Notes: generated by a model not told the origin, from the sequence alone. 64,000 bases of DNA from Drosophila pseudoobscura (GCF_009870125.1 NC_046683.1:5704001-5768000); one strand, 5' to 3'. Positions 25,785-37,310 are shown, counted from the first letter of the stretch. Numbers and translations are program-made.

Positions 25785-26394
25785 TCACCAAGGATTGAGC
25801 CACTTCAGTCGAGAATCCTTCCTCAGCAGGTCCGTGTCAAGGCGCTTCGGTTGTTGGTCAAATGCCTCGCGAGCCTCCGTGCGCACTTCCACTTGGCCAA
25901 TGTCCTTGGTGACCAGGCACTCACCATTATCCTTGAGTATCGTGTACTTGACATCCTGCGCCGTGGGCTCCCCATATGGAAACGTGACCGGTGTCACCTT
26001 AATTAAATGCTTGATCTTCCACAGACGGGCATTGTTCTCGGGTATGTTCTTGACTACCGTGTAGTCGCTTTGTTTGCCATCCAAGCCCAGGTCTTTGAGG
26101 ATGCGCTTCTCCCAGAAAGGATTCCCCTTCATCGGCTTGATGCGCTGCACGCGAAACAGTTTAGCGGGCTCTATAGGCGGATCCTGATGGTCAGAAGTTC
26201 TACGGCAAATCAAATATCAATCAGATGGGGCTCACTCATAATGGTCTGCTGTTGGTTGCCGCTTACCTGGGGTAGTATATAATACCCTCGTATTTCTTGC
26301 CATCCTTGTAAAGATACTTCTTGTTGTGCTTTCCATAGCTGCGGGCCAGCGTTGTGCCAACCTGGAGAGGTCTCAGAAGTCGTCCCAGGTTCAT
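25785..26394 (-). CDS. mRpL30: Mitochondrial large ribosomal subunit protein L30 (uL30m)
   Basis: Structural protein of the mitochondrial 39S subunit. Exons 26267-26394 and 25785-26199 join in phase 2 and give 180 residues. The N-terminus (MNLGRLLRPLQVGTTLARSY) is an Arg-rich mitochondrial presequence without acidic residues. The core IKPMKGNPFWEKRILKDLGL and VVKNIPENNARLWKIKHLIKV aligns with human MRPL30 (RRPYWEKDIIKMLGL, HKNIPSVNAKLKVVKHLI), which identifies the family. The C-terminal extension after the L30 fold (REAFDQQPKRLDTDLL) is of the size seen in insects. The start is the first ATG of the exon, at 26392-26394. The next gene upstream, HLH4C, is divergent. Confidence 0.93.
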
Positions 26395-27195
26395 TTTGTC
26401 GAATGGTTTTCAATTATAAATACAGCGGGGGCAACCTCAGGTGTTATGACATAGTATATATCGATATATACATTTCGTGTGTTGAAAATATTGGTATGCA
26501 AATTTTTGTGGGATATATCATCAACGGAAATACCTTCTCTGAATTTCCAGCAAATAGACCTTTTTCTGTGGTTTCACGTCAGATTTATCCACGAATTTTA
26601 ATTATTTCAACAAAAATTAACCGATAAATTTGTGCGATAAGCTGATGTTATTGGACTTGTTTTTAAATTAATTGTATTAGCAATTTTACCTCTTTTAATT
26701 CTAGTAATAATCGAAGAGGACTGCAAATGTATATTATGAAATTAAATGTGTTCCACAAATATGATGTTAACGCATTTTAAACTTAGGTCGCACTGTTGCA
26801 CCATTACACACACTTTTTTCACTGTGTAAAGCATTCACTAAAAAACTTCGAACGCTATCGATAATGACGAGCCACTATCGATTGTGTCTCGATAGTGCCA
26901 TCGATAGTTCTCCCCCTCTAATCTGTATGTGCATACCGTTCGCATTGTGCTGTTGGGCGCACAATTTGCCGCGCACTTAAATTTGAAAGTTTCAATCCAA
27001 ACAGCATCCCGGTGGTTACTTCTCCCATCAAGGGGCGGGTATCTTGCATAACCACCGCCATTTTGTTATCCACGGCGACTCTACAATTGGCGTTTCCCTG
27101 CCCGGGGTGCATATTTGCTATTGGCTGCTGGTTGCCGAGGGTTGTTTTGATTTTTTTTTGGTATAAAGGATGCTGCGCTGTCCGCACCGTGCGTC
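26395..27195. promoter_or_regulatory. mRpL30 promoter region and HLH4C upstream region
   Basis: A palindromic DRE (TATCGATA, 26459-26466) lies 65-72 bp upstream of the mRpL30 ATG and is the likely core element. Further right, 26850-26905 packs four ATCGAT/CGATAG words, including GCTATCGATAATG, GCCACTATCGATTG and CCATCGATAG. A near Motif 1 (AGGTCGCACTG, about 26786) is also present. No coding frame is credible here. Confidence 0.55.
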
Positions 27196-27200
27196 AGTTC
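27161..27200 (+). promoter_or_regulatory. HLH4C: TATA plus initiator core promoter of HLH4C
   Basis: GTATAAAG (27161-27168) is followed by TCAGTT (27194-27199) with its A at 27196, a spacing of 34 from the first T of the TATA box, close to the canonical 30-31. A consensus donor GTAAGT at 27311 and an acceptor TCCTGCAG ending at 28035 fit a 115-base non-coding exon 1 and a 725-base intron before the coding exon. I see no good downstream promoter element at the expected +28 position. Confidence 0.7.
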
Positions 27201-28069
27201 GACATTCAGGCTTTAAGCGAGCAGCCAAACTTGTAAGCTCTTCTCCGGAATCGACTTGAACCGTAGATATACCGAAGAATTGTGCGGATATTCTGCTCTT
27301 TTCGAATATTGTAAGTTAAAGTTTATTAAGTGCTTAACGATCTTATCGCGAAAGAATCAAAAGATATCCGTAAAATGTTTTTTTTTTTTTTGAATAACCA
27401 TATCCGATTGTGCTTATATCAGCTTAGAAAATCAATTCTGGGATCATCTAATCCAGTTAAAACCACAGCTGTAACTCCATAATGGGACTATTTCGAACCG
27501 GAAAAACCCTTAACTTGGCGCAAATTTGTGCGACTTTTCAGAAAAACCCATTAAATAAATATGTAATATCAAATCATACGTTAACCGCAGAAGGGCTCCC
27601 CGTTAGCCAGTTACCCAGCCCGGGGTTCGGGGTTCAGGGGTTCAGGGGCGGTCCCGCGGGCAAATAAACGTGCCGATTGTTCTGCTATTTGTGTAGGTGT
27701 GAAAATATGTTGCGAATAAACAATAAACAATAAATACAATAAGTACAATAAAAATAAATGAGAATAATTCGAAAAGCAAACAGGACATGTACAGAAAGGG
27801 GTGTGCGCCCCAGGACAACGACATGGGCGGGGCAGGGCGGTGCGGCTCGGTTCGGTTCGGGTCACGGCCACGGCCACGGCACACGCACCCTTTGACACAA
27901 ACGCACACAAATGAACCATAAATAATGCAAGTGGCAGCACCAGACTCTCTGTGATTTGCGCAGTAGGGGGCGGGGGGAGACCGCTTCACCCACCGAATAC
28001 TTATGATCTCCGTCTTTGTCATCTTATTCCTGCAGCAACTGGCAGCAGGAGCCACACACACACCAAAGA

Positions 28070-28576
28070 ATGGTCTACGACATGACGCATATGGCAGAGG
28101 GACCGCCGCAGAGCATCTCCCTGAGTCGCTACTATATGCAGGAGGATGACGAGATGTTGGCCCCCGCCAACAATGGCGGCCTGTTGAACGAGGACTATGC
28201 GGCCAGCACCACGCTGGACATTGAGAAGCGCTTCCAGGCGCGCATGGCCTGTGAGACGGCCGCCCAGCCGGCACCGCCGCCGCCACCGACACCAGCGCCA
28301 CGTCGCCGGACCACACCGATTGCCCACCTCGATCCCACAGAGCTGGTGGGATTGTCACGCGAGGAGCGACGTCGCCGGCGACGGGCCACACTCAAGTACC
28401 GCACGGCGCATGCCACACGGGAGCGTATCCGCGTGGAGGCCTTCAATGTGTCCTTCGCTGAGCTGAGGAAGCTGCTGCCCACTCTGCCGCCCGACAAGAA
28501 GCTCTCCAAGATCGAGATCCTCAAGCTGGCCATCTGCTACATTGCGTACTTGAATCACGTCCTGGAGACCCCCTGA
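28070..28576 (+). CDS. HLH4C: HLH4C, NHLH/HEN-type bHLH transcription factor
   Basis: Neuronal class II bHLH factor related to vertebrate NHLH1/2; expected to heterodimerise with Daughterless on E-boxes. The single coding exon gives 168 residues. The basic region ([20 protein letters not shown], about 106-125) and the helix-loop-helix ([20 protein letters not shown].. to [13 protein letters not shown]) occupy the C-terminus and end three residues before the stop, as in the NHLH family. The N-terminal half is less conserved and has a Pro run (70-77). An in-frame ATG-less extension upstream exists only because the splice acceptor lies in an open frame; [11 protein letters not shown] is the natural start. 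A poly(A) signal variant ATTAAA is at 28808. Confidence 0.95.
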   Translation: MVYDMTHMAEGPPQSISLSRYYMQEDDEMLAPANNGGLLNEDYAASTTLDIEKRFQARMACETAAQPAPPPPPTPAPRRRTTPIAHLDPTELVGLSREERRRRRRATLKYRTAHATRERIRVEAFNVSFAELRKLLPTLPPDKKLSKIEILKLAICYIAYLNHVLETP

Positions 28577-29428
28577 GATAGTGGTAGCGCCTCTAGCTTC
28601 AACACCAGCTGCAGCTTCAGTGAGGCCATGTTCTTTGCTCCACCATAGGACGCAAATCGAATCGAATCGAGCCCCCCCCCCCCCATCTCCCCCCATCTCC
28701 TGCATTCATAATCCACAAGAGTATCTCTATTCTAGAAATAATCGCAAAAAAAACATCATTTTTTTGACTAGCTTCTAAGTCGTGATATTTGTTTATCCCA
28801 GTCAAGCATTAAAGTTATAAATATAAATATAGTATAGTATACCGAAAAAGGAGCTCTTTCATTCCTTGCGCGCCCCAATTTGCGCTCATTCCATTTGGTT
28901 GGGGCACAGCTGCCGTGGCAAAGTTTTCCATTTGCTTTACCGTTTTCCGTTGAAGTGCCAGATGCGACCTGATGCCAGCACTCCACACTCCCCCACTCCA
29001 CGCTCTAGGCGTGTCCTTTGGAAGCCACGCCCCATAGCTGGCGCCAAAAGGAAAACAGGGTCACCCTTTACAGAATTGTCAATATGTTGTTGGTATTTTT
29101 TTAATTCCAATTTTAAAATTCCAAAATCAAATCGTTTCCAGCCTGACAATGGCCTTTCATTTCAGTGCTAATCAGGTGAGTGGGCTCCATCAGATTGAGC
29201 ACCCTGTATGGCGATGCTGTTATCCTTGCTGTTACTGAAAGAGAGAGGGACAGACAGCTAGCGAGAGCTGGTCCACTACTGTCACATTTCTCCAGGCAGC
29301 GGCCTAATTTACAGCCCAAGTGCCATGTCAGCGGGAGGGCGTGGCAACCGGTTGCCATAATAATAGTCGTAATAATAATTCTGCCAGCGAAAGGTAACAA
29401 AATCAATGGCGTGGGCTTTGCACGCTCC

Positions 29429-29469
<41 letters not shown>

Positions 29470-32400
29470 GCTATGCGTCTCACTGACCAGAAGAGAGCGC
29501 GAGTCGCCATTTGGCAGACATTCCGTTAGTCTGCCACCCGCGCACTCCATGTCTCTCTCTCTCTCTCTCTCTGTCTGCATCTCTTTGAGTGCCATTTGTA
29601 GACGGTGTGGGAGGAGAGGAGTGGGTTAGGTGCCAGCCATATATACCAGCCAGGCGACAAATTAGTCAAAAATCAAACTTTTATCTCGTTATTCATTCAT
29701 CAAACGAAACGGGAAGGAATTTTACTTGTTGGTAAATTTAATATTATAGACATATGTATGTATGTACCTTTAGAGAGCTAATACTGTGCTCTCTAAAGGT
29801 ACATATGTATGTACATATGTCTATTAGAAATTAGACATTATACGGATAGATTAATATTATGTCCAATAAATATTATTTAGTTGAAGTTTCAGTGAATTTT
29901 GCAATCATAGAACTGTACTTTTGAAAACAGTTCTTAATGAATACAGTGGATTCCTGTGGGTTCTCCCACAATCCACGATTATTACGCTGTTTTAGACATC
30001 ACAAAGGTATTTTCAGAGTTCTTTACAGGGGCCCTAGAGTCACAAAAACAGAACAGTCATATAAATATGTAATACGTACATTATTATGTATGTACATATG
30101 TTGTCTGTCTCAAGAAAATCAGTTAAAAAGTATCAAACTCGTTATCTCATGATAGATTTGACAAATTTGAAGGACATGACATCATACAGTAGTCATAAAT
30201 ATTCTAGACTAAGGCCATTAAAAGCTTAAATATTTCCAAAGCTATTCCTTAACCTACTGCTCAAAAAAATCCATTTATGAAATGAGTTCGAAAATTTATA
30301 GAGATTTCAAGAGGAAAGCTGCTTGAAGGAATTTTTTTTTAGAAAACCTTAAGAAGGGGATAGGAATTTTAATGAGAAATCTTTTAAGAGTGGTTTTTAC
30401 AAGGAAATCTTGAATGATCAATTCTTATCATAGGAATCTTTATTGAGAAATCTTTACCTTCGTACGAGTACCTTTTCATGCGAATCCTTCCTTGGGTTCC
30501 CCTTTTCGCCACATTTTGTCGACTGTCTCTGCGGGCTTTTCATACTTGAGTGACGGTACGCATCCCGTAACTATTTACCGTTGCCATTTCCATATCCATT
30601 GTTATTCTCTTCGTTACCGTTCCCGTTCCCATTCCCATTCCCGCTACCGTGCTCGTTCCCGATGCCGTTCCAGATCCCAATTCCGATGTTTTCCCAAAGT
30701 TGCAAATAGCGACAGTTAAAGTTTATTTACTTGGTAACGGGATTGGTTACCAATCCGTTGTTTTTTGTTTTTGTTGTTTTTGGTTTGTTTTTGGATCCAG
30801 GCTCGGAGCGTCGCCCCCTGCCCCTGGGGCGCCTTATGTCAGTCAGTATTGCCACGCAACTGCAGTTATTTACAGTTATTTTGATATACTCGTATGTACA
30901 TACCATCGTAACGGTTAAGCGCGAAAAGGTGAAGGAATTTTCGCTCTTCCTTGGTGTATTTTTATCTGGTGGATCCAGAGGTCCAGGCAACTCCAGAGAA
31001 ATCTTGCAGCTCCCTCGGACACGCTTAATGACATTTCAATTGCGAAAAAGGCGCACAAATTGACAGCTGTTTGAGGCTCAAAGCAACTGAGGGCGGCAAT
31101 TGATTGGACCCGTGGACTGGACCTGGTCCAGCAGCAATCCAACGGCAATCGGTAGCAGCATAGCGTGAAATTAGCTTAAGTGTTTGTCCTGCCACAGGAA
31201 GGAGTACGGGAGTACGGTGGGAGGTGGAGGCGTGTACACAAGTGAGTGGAGTGTTACAAGTGCTGACCACCCGCCCGCCCGCCTATCCATCCCGTGGACG
31301 AGTGCACGTGTGCTATGGTAGCTTTCTGACTATCTAATCCTCTCTCTCTGGCTCTGACACAAAAGACCATGTGATAAATTGCACCCCAGAGGGTTGCCAT
31401 AAAAATCATCACCAAGGGGTGACGCGCACAGACAGAACAGAATACAACACAAGAGGAACGCCAGAGGAACAGAACAGTACAGTACAGTGTGAAGGAGATA
31501 GATGGTATGGGGTGGATAACCCAAGCATCCATTCAACTATCTATTTGCCTGCCCTTCTCCATGCCATGCCATCCATCTACCCATCCATACCATCGATGCC
31601 TCATTCTTTCATCTGGCTGGGTGTCCTGTAATCCTCATTGTAGTTGGTGTCGTTTAAACGCCTACAAAACTTTTGTTGCTAATTGAGTTTAAAATCAATT
31701 TGTATTTCACGCTTGGCAAGTGCATCCATTCCATTCCATTCCATGGTAACCATCCAGGGGATTCCTCACACCCACACCAACACTCTTCATGGCCTCTCTC
31801 TTGGCACATCCCTTGGCCTCTTTTGTGGCCCTTCATCGCATTCTTGTGTAATTGCCGTACAAATTTAATTACAGTTGCCGCATTGTGGCACACGTGGACA
31901 CGTCCAAGACGCGTGCCCTACACCCCGCCAAACCCCACCCACAAACGCATCAATCAAGGTCTCAATCAAGTGTTGACAAGTTGCAGGGCCCTGGTATCGT
32001 ATTACTGGCGGTTAAGGCATTTGCATTTGTTAATTGAAATCCGGAAGCGTGGGAAGAGCAGACTTCGAGGTAACACGATGGTGTCTTAAACCAGAAATCA
32101 TCTGTAAATGGAGTAGTGATACAGTACCAGTTCCCATCCCAATTCTCAGAGGGTTTCCAGTGGAGCTTCTGCTCTATCAAGCTGCCGTAGAATCTTATCC
32201 CAAAGTCATTTCCTTAACCCAATTCTTGGGAGGACTCGGCAGGAGGATCTCCCATACCATCCCATACCATACCACATCTCATATCCATTTCTAGATTCAA
32301 AATCCCCGCCTTTTCCTCCGCCCTAACAGGTTCCTGTGGATTAAGTTCCTGCCTGTTTTCTGGCTTTCCAACCAGCTGCTGGCATCAGCTTAAAAACTTC

Positions 32401-32679
32401 TGATAAATGATTCCTCAAGCTTAAGACCAGGACTGAGGCAGGCTCATTTAAGGATCAGTTTGAAGTCTGTCCGTTTTTTAAGCCTCCCTCCGCCCCCCAC
32501 CAGAGCAGACCTCTGGACTCGGCTCCTGTCTGCCTGACTTTCAAAAGGCAAACACAAACATTGGCATTAAGTGGAATTAGACCAAATGCCTTTTTACACA
32601 TGTTCCAGCAACAGAGATTACGCCGTGTAATTGCCCGCCCATTCCGACCATTCCGCCAGGGGGGGGTTGTTCTACCTCC
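28577..32679. other. Intergenic DNA with inverted repeat and microsatellites
   Basis: No gene is recognised in 4.1 kb apart from the HLH4C 3' end. It holds a poly-C run (about 28671-28684), CT runs at 29434-29463 and 29551-29571, the inverted repeat at 29739-29837, and simple CATTCC/CCGTT words at 30600-30660. Given its place downstream of a neural bHLH gene, enhancers are plausible but not demonstrated. Confidence 0.45.
29739..29837. repeat. Near-perfect inverted repeat with a 9-base loop
   Basis: The left arm ends GTACCTTTAGAGAGC, the loop is TAATACTGT, and the right arm begins GCTCTCTAAAGGTAC. The inner 15 bp pair perfectly. The arms then continue through ATGT/ACAT repeats and TAGACATATG with small indels to about 45 bp each. 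The RNA would fold into a long hairpin. It could be a foldback element, a cruciform or a hairpin RNA precursor. Confidence 0.75.
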
Positions 32680-33556
32680 ATGGGGGTTGGGCTGTGTTTT
32701 TTATTATTTTGTATATGTGTGTAAGTATCAATTGGTTTGCTTGCTCAGCGCCCATAAATAAGGGAATTACTTGCATCCGACGATAGACGGTGGAGGGTAG
32801 AGGGTTTTCGTAACAGGTGTTGATCGAGTCCCCGTCCTCGTCCTTCCTCTCCCATACAGTTCGAGGACCGCTTCCAGGCGCCAGGACTCTGCAATTGGGA
32901 GTATCCACGCTTTGCACCGCCACGACCCAGGGTATTATTGAAGAAAGCCACGCCCATAGTAGCCAATAACGGTCACCTGCTGCCCACGGCCCGTAGGTGA
33001 GTCGAACGGACACAGAGGACACCCGATGCCTCATGACACACATTGTACTTTCCTCCCCAGGGACGGAAACTCCTTTGGACGCTTCCGTGGGACATACGAG
33101 CTACCGCTGAAGATCACCCGCAGCTTTTGCTGCCACTACGATGCCTGTCTGAGCGGACGCTACAAGTTTCGTGACTTTCCGCGAGATCTGTGCAACTGCC
33201 AGCTGCAGAACCGCCGGGCCTTGGCCTGCGACAAACGGATGACACTGGGCGTTGTCGGGGATCCGTATTGGGCGCGACCCAAGTGCCAGCCCAAGTGCGA
33301 GGGCATCCAGAACATCAAGGATCTCCATCAGCGGAGTATCAGCTGCAAGCGGGCCAGTTGTAAAGTCAAGGTGAGTCCTTACGCTCTATGCATATCTCCA
33401 TCCTGCCATGGCAACTGCATCCTGCATCCTGCATCCTGCACCTCTGCACTTTAGATCTGCAGAACGATTAACATGCCGGACAAGTCTCGAATAACCTGCG
33501 TCAAGGTGGACAGACACCGCAAGCGGCCCATCACTGCTTTCTCCGTGAATCATTAA
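32680..33556 (+). CDS. Unrecognised Cys-rich protein, 5' end uncertain
   Basis: Three coding exons are well supported: 32860-32996, 33061-33370 and 33455-33556, with GT..AG borders and matching phases, ending NH-stop and AATAAA at 33697. Together they encode about 182 residues with 15 Cys in the last 130, including CCHYDAC, CNCQ, CQPKC, CKRASCKVKIC, in a basic context. No family is recognised. The first exon lacks an ATG. A phase-compatible candidate is 32680-32718 (MGVGLCFLLFCIC, hydrophobic, signal-like), using a weak donor GTGTAAGT; this is tentative. Otherwise the start exon lies further upstream. Spaced Cys pairs suggest disulphides or metal binding. Confidence 0.6.
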
Positions 33557-34366
33557 TCCAGCTAGGTGCCCAAAGGGGAAGCGGAGACCGAAACCCAGAA
33601 ACAGATACAGAAGAAAAAGACGCAGATCCATAAACCAGGCAAATTCCACTCACTCTGAGTCATCAATTCCACGCACAATATGTACTTTCAATAACCAATA
33701 AATTCAGGCATCTATTGAAGCACTTGCACTACTCTTTTGCTGAAGGATCTGCAAGATCATCCTCATATGCATCATCCTCATCCGCATACTGCTCTTCATC
33801 TGAAGACTGCAGGATGGCATTTTCATACTCCTTCCTTATGGGATCTTCCCCCTGCCTCTAGATCCTCCTTCTGGCTTCTCGCATTACCTTCATACAAATC
33901 TATCTAAAATGGAACCCCATATCGTGTAAAACTCTAATGTTTCTAGGAAACTTAAACCTAAAAATTACACTCTAATTCTCTTCGTTAGACTTCGTTGGCT
34001 CTTCCATTGTCCCCGTTTATAAGACAGATATATGCCGTACCATATTCATTAAAGCATCTAAGCCTCATCTTAAACAGAGCCAAGTGAATTTTGTATTCCA
34101 AAAGAGAAGCTTACATTGCCATCCATCTAAAGTAGCTGTTCCCATAAGGATTCCGATCAAAATGCAGGCCCATTTTCCTGTGAGCCTTTACCGGGTATTC
34201 CCAATCTAATCGACCTTTCCCCGCACTTGTATCCATGCTTATCATCCAATCATAACCATTGTATATATCTCATCTGCATCTGCATCTCCATCTTCATCTC
34301 TGCATCTCGTTTGAATACACAAAAAGTGAACCAGAAACCCCCACTCAACCCCAACCCACCCCAACC
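33557..34366. other. Short intergenic spacer
   Basis: After the poly(A) signal at 33697 this holds CATCCTCAT-like repeats (33760-33800) and the leader of the next gene, with CATCTGCATCT repeats at 34269-34308. No other feature is seen. Confidence 0.5.
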
Positions 34367-36157
34367 ATGTCGCAAGCAGCCGGATTGCCGGATCTGTCCT
34401 ATACGCCCGGAGATCTAACCGAGCCGGAGTACCGTCTGCCCTCGCACCAGCTGCTGCTCGACCAGAAGCGGGCCTCCTTCGCAAGGGACAACAATGAGCC
34501 ACTGAGTCGTCTCTATCTGGACAGGGAGGAGACGCAACCGATCAAGTACCGGGATCGGGTGACCTCCGCAACGGGGCGACAGTTTCCTGCGCTGGCAGCG
34601 GCACAGTCCCGCTACACGGACAATCTCGAACGGAGCAGCGACCTGAACGGAGGATTTGACACGGGATTCGATTCTGATTTCGTGCCGGGAAAGGATCTGA
34701 TCTCATTGCCAGTGGCCCAGACCCAGAGGCATACATACGATACCGATCCGGACCTGATCAGAAAGATGCCGCTACACTCGATCACCGAGAAGCCCAACGA
34801 GCGCTGCCCATCGCCGGTGGTGCCGGCCTATGCGAACTTCGAGCTGGCGAAGCGCATGCACCAGGACAACCTCGACCACCAGCCACTGCCCGACTGTGTG
34901 GCGGATCTGGCGTTCCGCAAGGCTCAGATCTCCGGCGGACATGCCGGACTCTCGCTGGAGATCGATCCCATTGCCACGGGCGTGGGCGTTAAGACGCACA
35001 ATGCCGGTCCGACGCACTGCACCAAGATGAAGGTGTTCCGTCCGAAAACGGGCGGTGGTGTGGTGCCCAAGGCCTTTGGCGGGGACACATTCCGTGGCGT
35101 GGGCTCCGCTCCGGCCAAGAAAATGGGACCCATGGATCTGGCCATCTGCTGGGACTTCAAGCCGGCCAATGCCACGGACGAGCCGCGTCTGGCCCGGCAC
35201 ATCGATGGCTCCAACGACTCGGCGGGCCCGGCGGTGTTTACCTGCGTGCGGACGCCGCGGGAGGACAATGCCGCCGATCTGGGACGCTCCGCCGGAGTCT
35301 TCACCAACACTTTGGGCGAGGCTGACTTCTTCGACAAGGATATACTGCGCCGAAAGACGGACTTTGGTGGCAGGGCTATCGATCGCGAGGATCCCTGCGC
35401 TTGCGACTACTCCCCTCCCCCGAGGGATCGGGCACGCAGCGTCTCCCGGGACTCAAGTGCCGCCTCCCACTGTCGCCGCGGCCCCGGTGCCGGCGTCAGT
35501 TTCTGCAACCTGGCGGAACTCTCCAGCGGCAGTGGCGGCGGCGGCGGAGGAGGCACCCGTGGGGGCATGCCCCCCAATCGCCTGGCCAAGCAGTACCAGT
35601 CGTCGCCCCTGCTGGGCGACAAGGCGTACCAGGCGCTGCGCGAGAAGTATCTGGGCCCCGAGTCCAGCTGCGAGGGCAATGGCCCGGGGGGCGTGCACAT
35701 GGAGCATGGCTGCCGCCCGGCCGGACCCTCCTGCAAGCGGGACACGGTCCTCCGACGACCCGCCCGTCGACTCTGCCACAAGGTTGGCCCTGCCCCGGCC
35801 CCGCGCTGCTGTCCGCCCGCCTTTGGGCATGGGCATGGTCATGGACATGGTCACTGTCTCACCAGCAAGGCCGCCTTCCGGGCGGGCGTGGCCAAGCACA
35901 ATGCCTCCGGCGATTTCATGGGCATGGACACGGGCTGCTCTGGGGGCGGGCGGGTGCTGGTGGTGCCACGACCCCGTCAACCGTACGCCAAGAAAAACTA
36001 CGACATCGACACACTGGTGCCGCCGTTCCGCAGTCAGGGCGGTGGCGCCGGCCAGGGTGGCTATCCGGAGCATTGGCGCCTGGCCAGCGTCTACCAGCAT
36101 GCCTTCAAGCCGCTGGAACAGCGCCGTCGTCCACTCCTCCAAACCGTCTACAAGTAA
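34367..36157 (+). CDS. Unrecognised intronless protein of 596 residues
   Basis: A single long frame from the ATG at 34367 (context CAACCATGT) to TAA at 36155-36157. There is no signal peptide or membrane segment. The N-terminal two thirds are non-repetitive and soluble-looking, with short motifs such as LPDLSYTPGDLTEPEYRLPS and CVADLAFRKAQISGG. The middle has Gly/Ser runs (SGSGGGGGGGTRGG). The C-terminal third is Cys-rich (CGG-free CxCDY, CRPAGPSCKR, RCCPP) and has a HGHGHGHGH run. GC-rich codon use and strong third-position bias support coding. The intronless structure beside another Cys-rich gene would suit a male germline gene, but that is a guess. Other long frames over this span are codon-bias shadows. 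Confidence 0.8.
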   Translation: MSQAAGLPDLSYTPGDLTEPEYRLPSHQLLLDQKRASFARDNNEPLSRLYLDREETQPIKYRDRVTSATGRQFPALAAAQSRYTDNLERSSDLNGGFDTGFDSDFVPGKDLISLPVAQTQRHTYDTDPDLIRKMPLHSITEKPNERCPSPVVPAYANFELAKRMHQDNLDHQPLPDCVADLAFRKAQISGGHAGLSLEIDPIATGVGVKTHNAGPTHCTKMKVFRPKTGGGVVPKAFGGDTFRGVGSAPAKKMGPMDLAICWDFKPANATDEPRLARHIDGSNDSAGPAVFTCVRTPREDNAADLGRSAGVFTNTLGEADFFDKDILRRKTDFGGRAIDREDPCACDYSPPPRDRARSVSRDSSAASHCRRGPGAGVSFCNLAELSSGSGGGGGGGTRGGMPPNRLAKQYQSSPLLGDKAYQALREKYLGPESSCEGNGPGGVHMEHGCRPAGPSCKRDTVLRRPARRLCHKVGPAPAPRCCPPAFGHGHGHGHGHCLTSKAAFRAGVAKHNASGDFMGMDTGCSGGGRVLVVPRPRQPYAKKNYDIDTLVPPFRSQGGGAGQGGYPEHWRLASVYQHAFKPLEQRRRPLLQTVYK

Positions 36158-37310
36158 ATCAAGGAAACACCGAATCCCCCGGAATATGGAATATACTTTT
36201 AATATGAGCGTAGCCTCTCAATGATCGTAAATATCTTTAGATTTGTAGAGGGATCCGATCCGCTGAGTATTCACTAATTGAAGGACTTGGAAAAGTTATG
36301 TTTATCTTGGATGTAGTTTTTCTTTACTTCCTTGAATCCCCCTTTCCGATAGGTACTCTGTACATACAATCTCCTCCTCCTTTAAATACCTTCTTACTGT
36401 CGAATCCTAAAGCATCCTAAAACTCCAGACCCTGCCCGATCTCTACCAACAGATACTTACTATCTCTTTTAGGTATCATTTTGGTTGTTCTTCTCTTTAT
36501 AATAGCCTTCACTAAGTTTATAGTAATGTTTCCCTAAATATAAGAATATAATGTAGTAGTTTAGTAGCTGGCAAAACTCAGACGAAAGTATTCCCAGATG
36601 AATGTGGTCCTATTTCAAAGGCTTACTATTTTGCAAATGGATAAACATGGGGACCATTCGTAGAAATCTCCCTCTGATGATTTGTGTGTGCTTCGGAGAG
36701 TTTGAAAGTAAATCCCTAAATAGTATTCAGAAGAATGTGGCAGAAGATTTTCCATCCAACAACCGAGAGGCACTGCCGCATGCCAGGCCAATTCTTTTTT
36801 TTTGTCCATTTTTCGATAGAGTATGTTAGAACAATCACAGTTTGCAAATAGCATGAGGTTTATGTAAAAAAACAAATGTTATACATATATAAAAGTTTCA
36901 TAAAAATACAAATACAAATACAATACAGTAAACATATATAAATAAACGTGCAATAAAACCTTAAAAGTACATTCAAAGAGAAACATGAAGCATGAAGAGT
37001 GCATAAATGTGTGGGGGCAAAAACCAAACGAGGGGCGCTGCTGCATAACCAAAACATTTCCCTCAAAAAAAAAACCTCTTAAACTCGAAATCTTCGAACA
37101 GAAGCCGAAGCGTAGAAAACTCCAGCCAAGAACTACAGATCCGATCCTCTTTTATCTTTGGTATCCATCCTGGATGGATTTTTGTTCTGAAATGGGTGCA
37201 TCTTTTGTATGACGTTCTTTGGGTGCAATTAGAAATTCAATGGTCTTAAGGGCTAATAAATTAAATTGATTGGGTGATTGGTTGGGTTGATGTTGATGTT
37301 GACCTCCTCC
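36158..37310. other. 3' flanks of two convergent genes
   Basis: AT-rich DNA between the plus-strand 596-residue gene and the minus-strand 564-residue gene. AATAAA signals at about 36941 and 36951 could end the plus-strand gene. No coding frame is credible. Confidence 0.5.

Noticed and set aside
27642-28391. Minus-strand 249-codon frame over the HLH4C exon and upstream
   Set aside because: Covers the bHLH exon in antisense and shows no motif; a shadow.
35055-36224. Long overlapping frames (389 and 268 codons) over the 596-residue gene
   Set aside because: These are codon-bias shadows of a GC-rich coding exon; the main frame has balanced composition and starts with a good ATG context.
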